Below are positions 8,470 through 8,492 of a stretch of DNA of 8,492 nt, in pieces. The notes under the pieces are model-generated. The model saw nothing but the letters and a program-made list of their open reading frames with translations. It did no database searches and was not told the origin of the DNA. This DNA is from JALYUA01 sp038329555 (lineage in GTDB: Bacteria > Acidobacteriota > Thermoanaerobaculia > UBA5066 > Gp7-AA6): positions 1 to 8,492 of the forward strand of contig JBBQNC010000152.1 in NCBI GenBank assembly GCA_038329555.1, in the 5' to 3' direction. How positions within the stretch are numbered: the first letter of the stretch is position 1; each line of letters starts with the position of its first letter. Made by a program: the position numbers and the translations under genes.

Positions 8470-8492
8470 GACTGCCCGCTGAATAAAGCCGA

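Larger units (their letters stand above)
8189..8492. other. Gene-free right end: VOC upstream region, then repeat cluster
   Basis: No credible gene. Bases 8189-8309 hold the VOC ribosome-binding site and presumably its promoter, though no consensus -35/-10 boxes stand out. From 8310 to the edge the DNA is a stack of repeats described separately: a REP-like hairpin, a 21-bp tandem duplication and a long imperfect palindrome. The frames open through here translate the repeats and are not protein-like. Confidence 0.7.

Overview
The window is GC-rich bacterial chromosomal DNA. It carries six intact genes, one decayed gene fragment, and short intergenic spaces loaded with GC-rich hairpin repeats. 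Two large transmembrane Ser/Thr kinases (one with kinesin-light-chain-type TPRs, one with a zinc ribbon and a multi-pass membrane domain), a remnant of the TPR tail often attached to such kinases, GTG starts and the strong G/C third-position bias point to a kinase-rich soil or sediment lineage. Acidobacteriota is my best guess and Myxococcota or a related phylum is possible. This is inferred from gene style only; there is no rRNA or other marker.

Left part (1-1600), all genes on the minus strand. A GC-rich repeat lies at the edge. It is followed by a small GlsB/YeaQ/YmgE-type membrane protein (260-529), a small unrecognised CxxC...C...H protein (703-987), and the C-terminal remnant of a TPR protein (1205-1594).

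Centre (1680-7529). Kinase 1 (plus strand) is a cytoplasmic kinase domain, one membrane helix and nine 42-residue TPR units. It converges on an exported cupin (4173-4685, minus strand). The cupin is divergently transcribed from kinase 2 (plus strand) across 108 bp. Kinase 2 is a zinc ribbon, a complete kinase domain, one helix, a ~215-residue segment predicted outside the membrane, and an eight-helix C-terminal domain. The exported cupin and the outward-facing kinase segment share a promoter region, so a functional link is possible but unproven.

Right part (7530-8492). Two oppositely oriented copies of a GC-rich REP-like hairpin separate kinase 2 from a convergent VOC/PhnB-like protein (7721-8188, minus strand). 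The last 300 bases hold no gene. They carry another REP-like hairpin, a 2 x 21-bp perfect tandem repeat and a 71-bp imperfect palindrome, which looks like the edge of a mobile or REP-type element continuing past the window.

No defence system, CRISPR array, tRNA or rRNA is visible. The most unusual items are the architecture of kinase 2, the terminal palindrome/tandem-repeat structure, and the inverted REP-like doublet.
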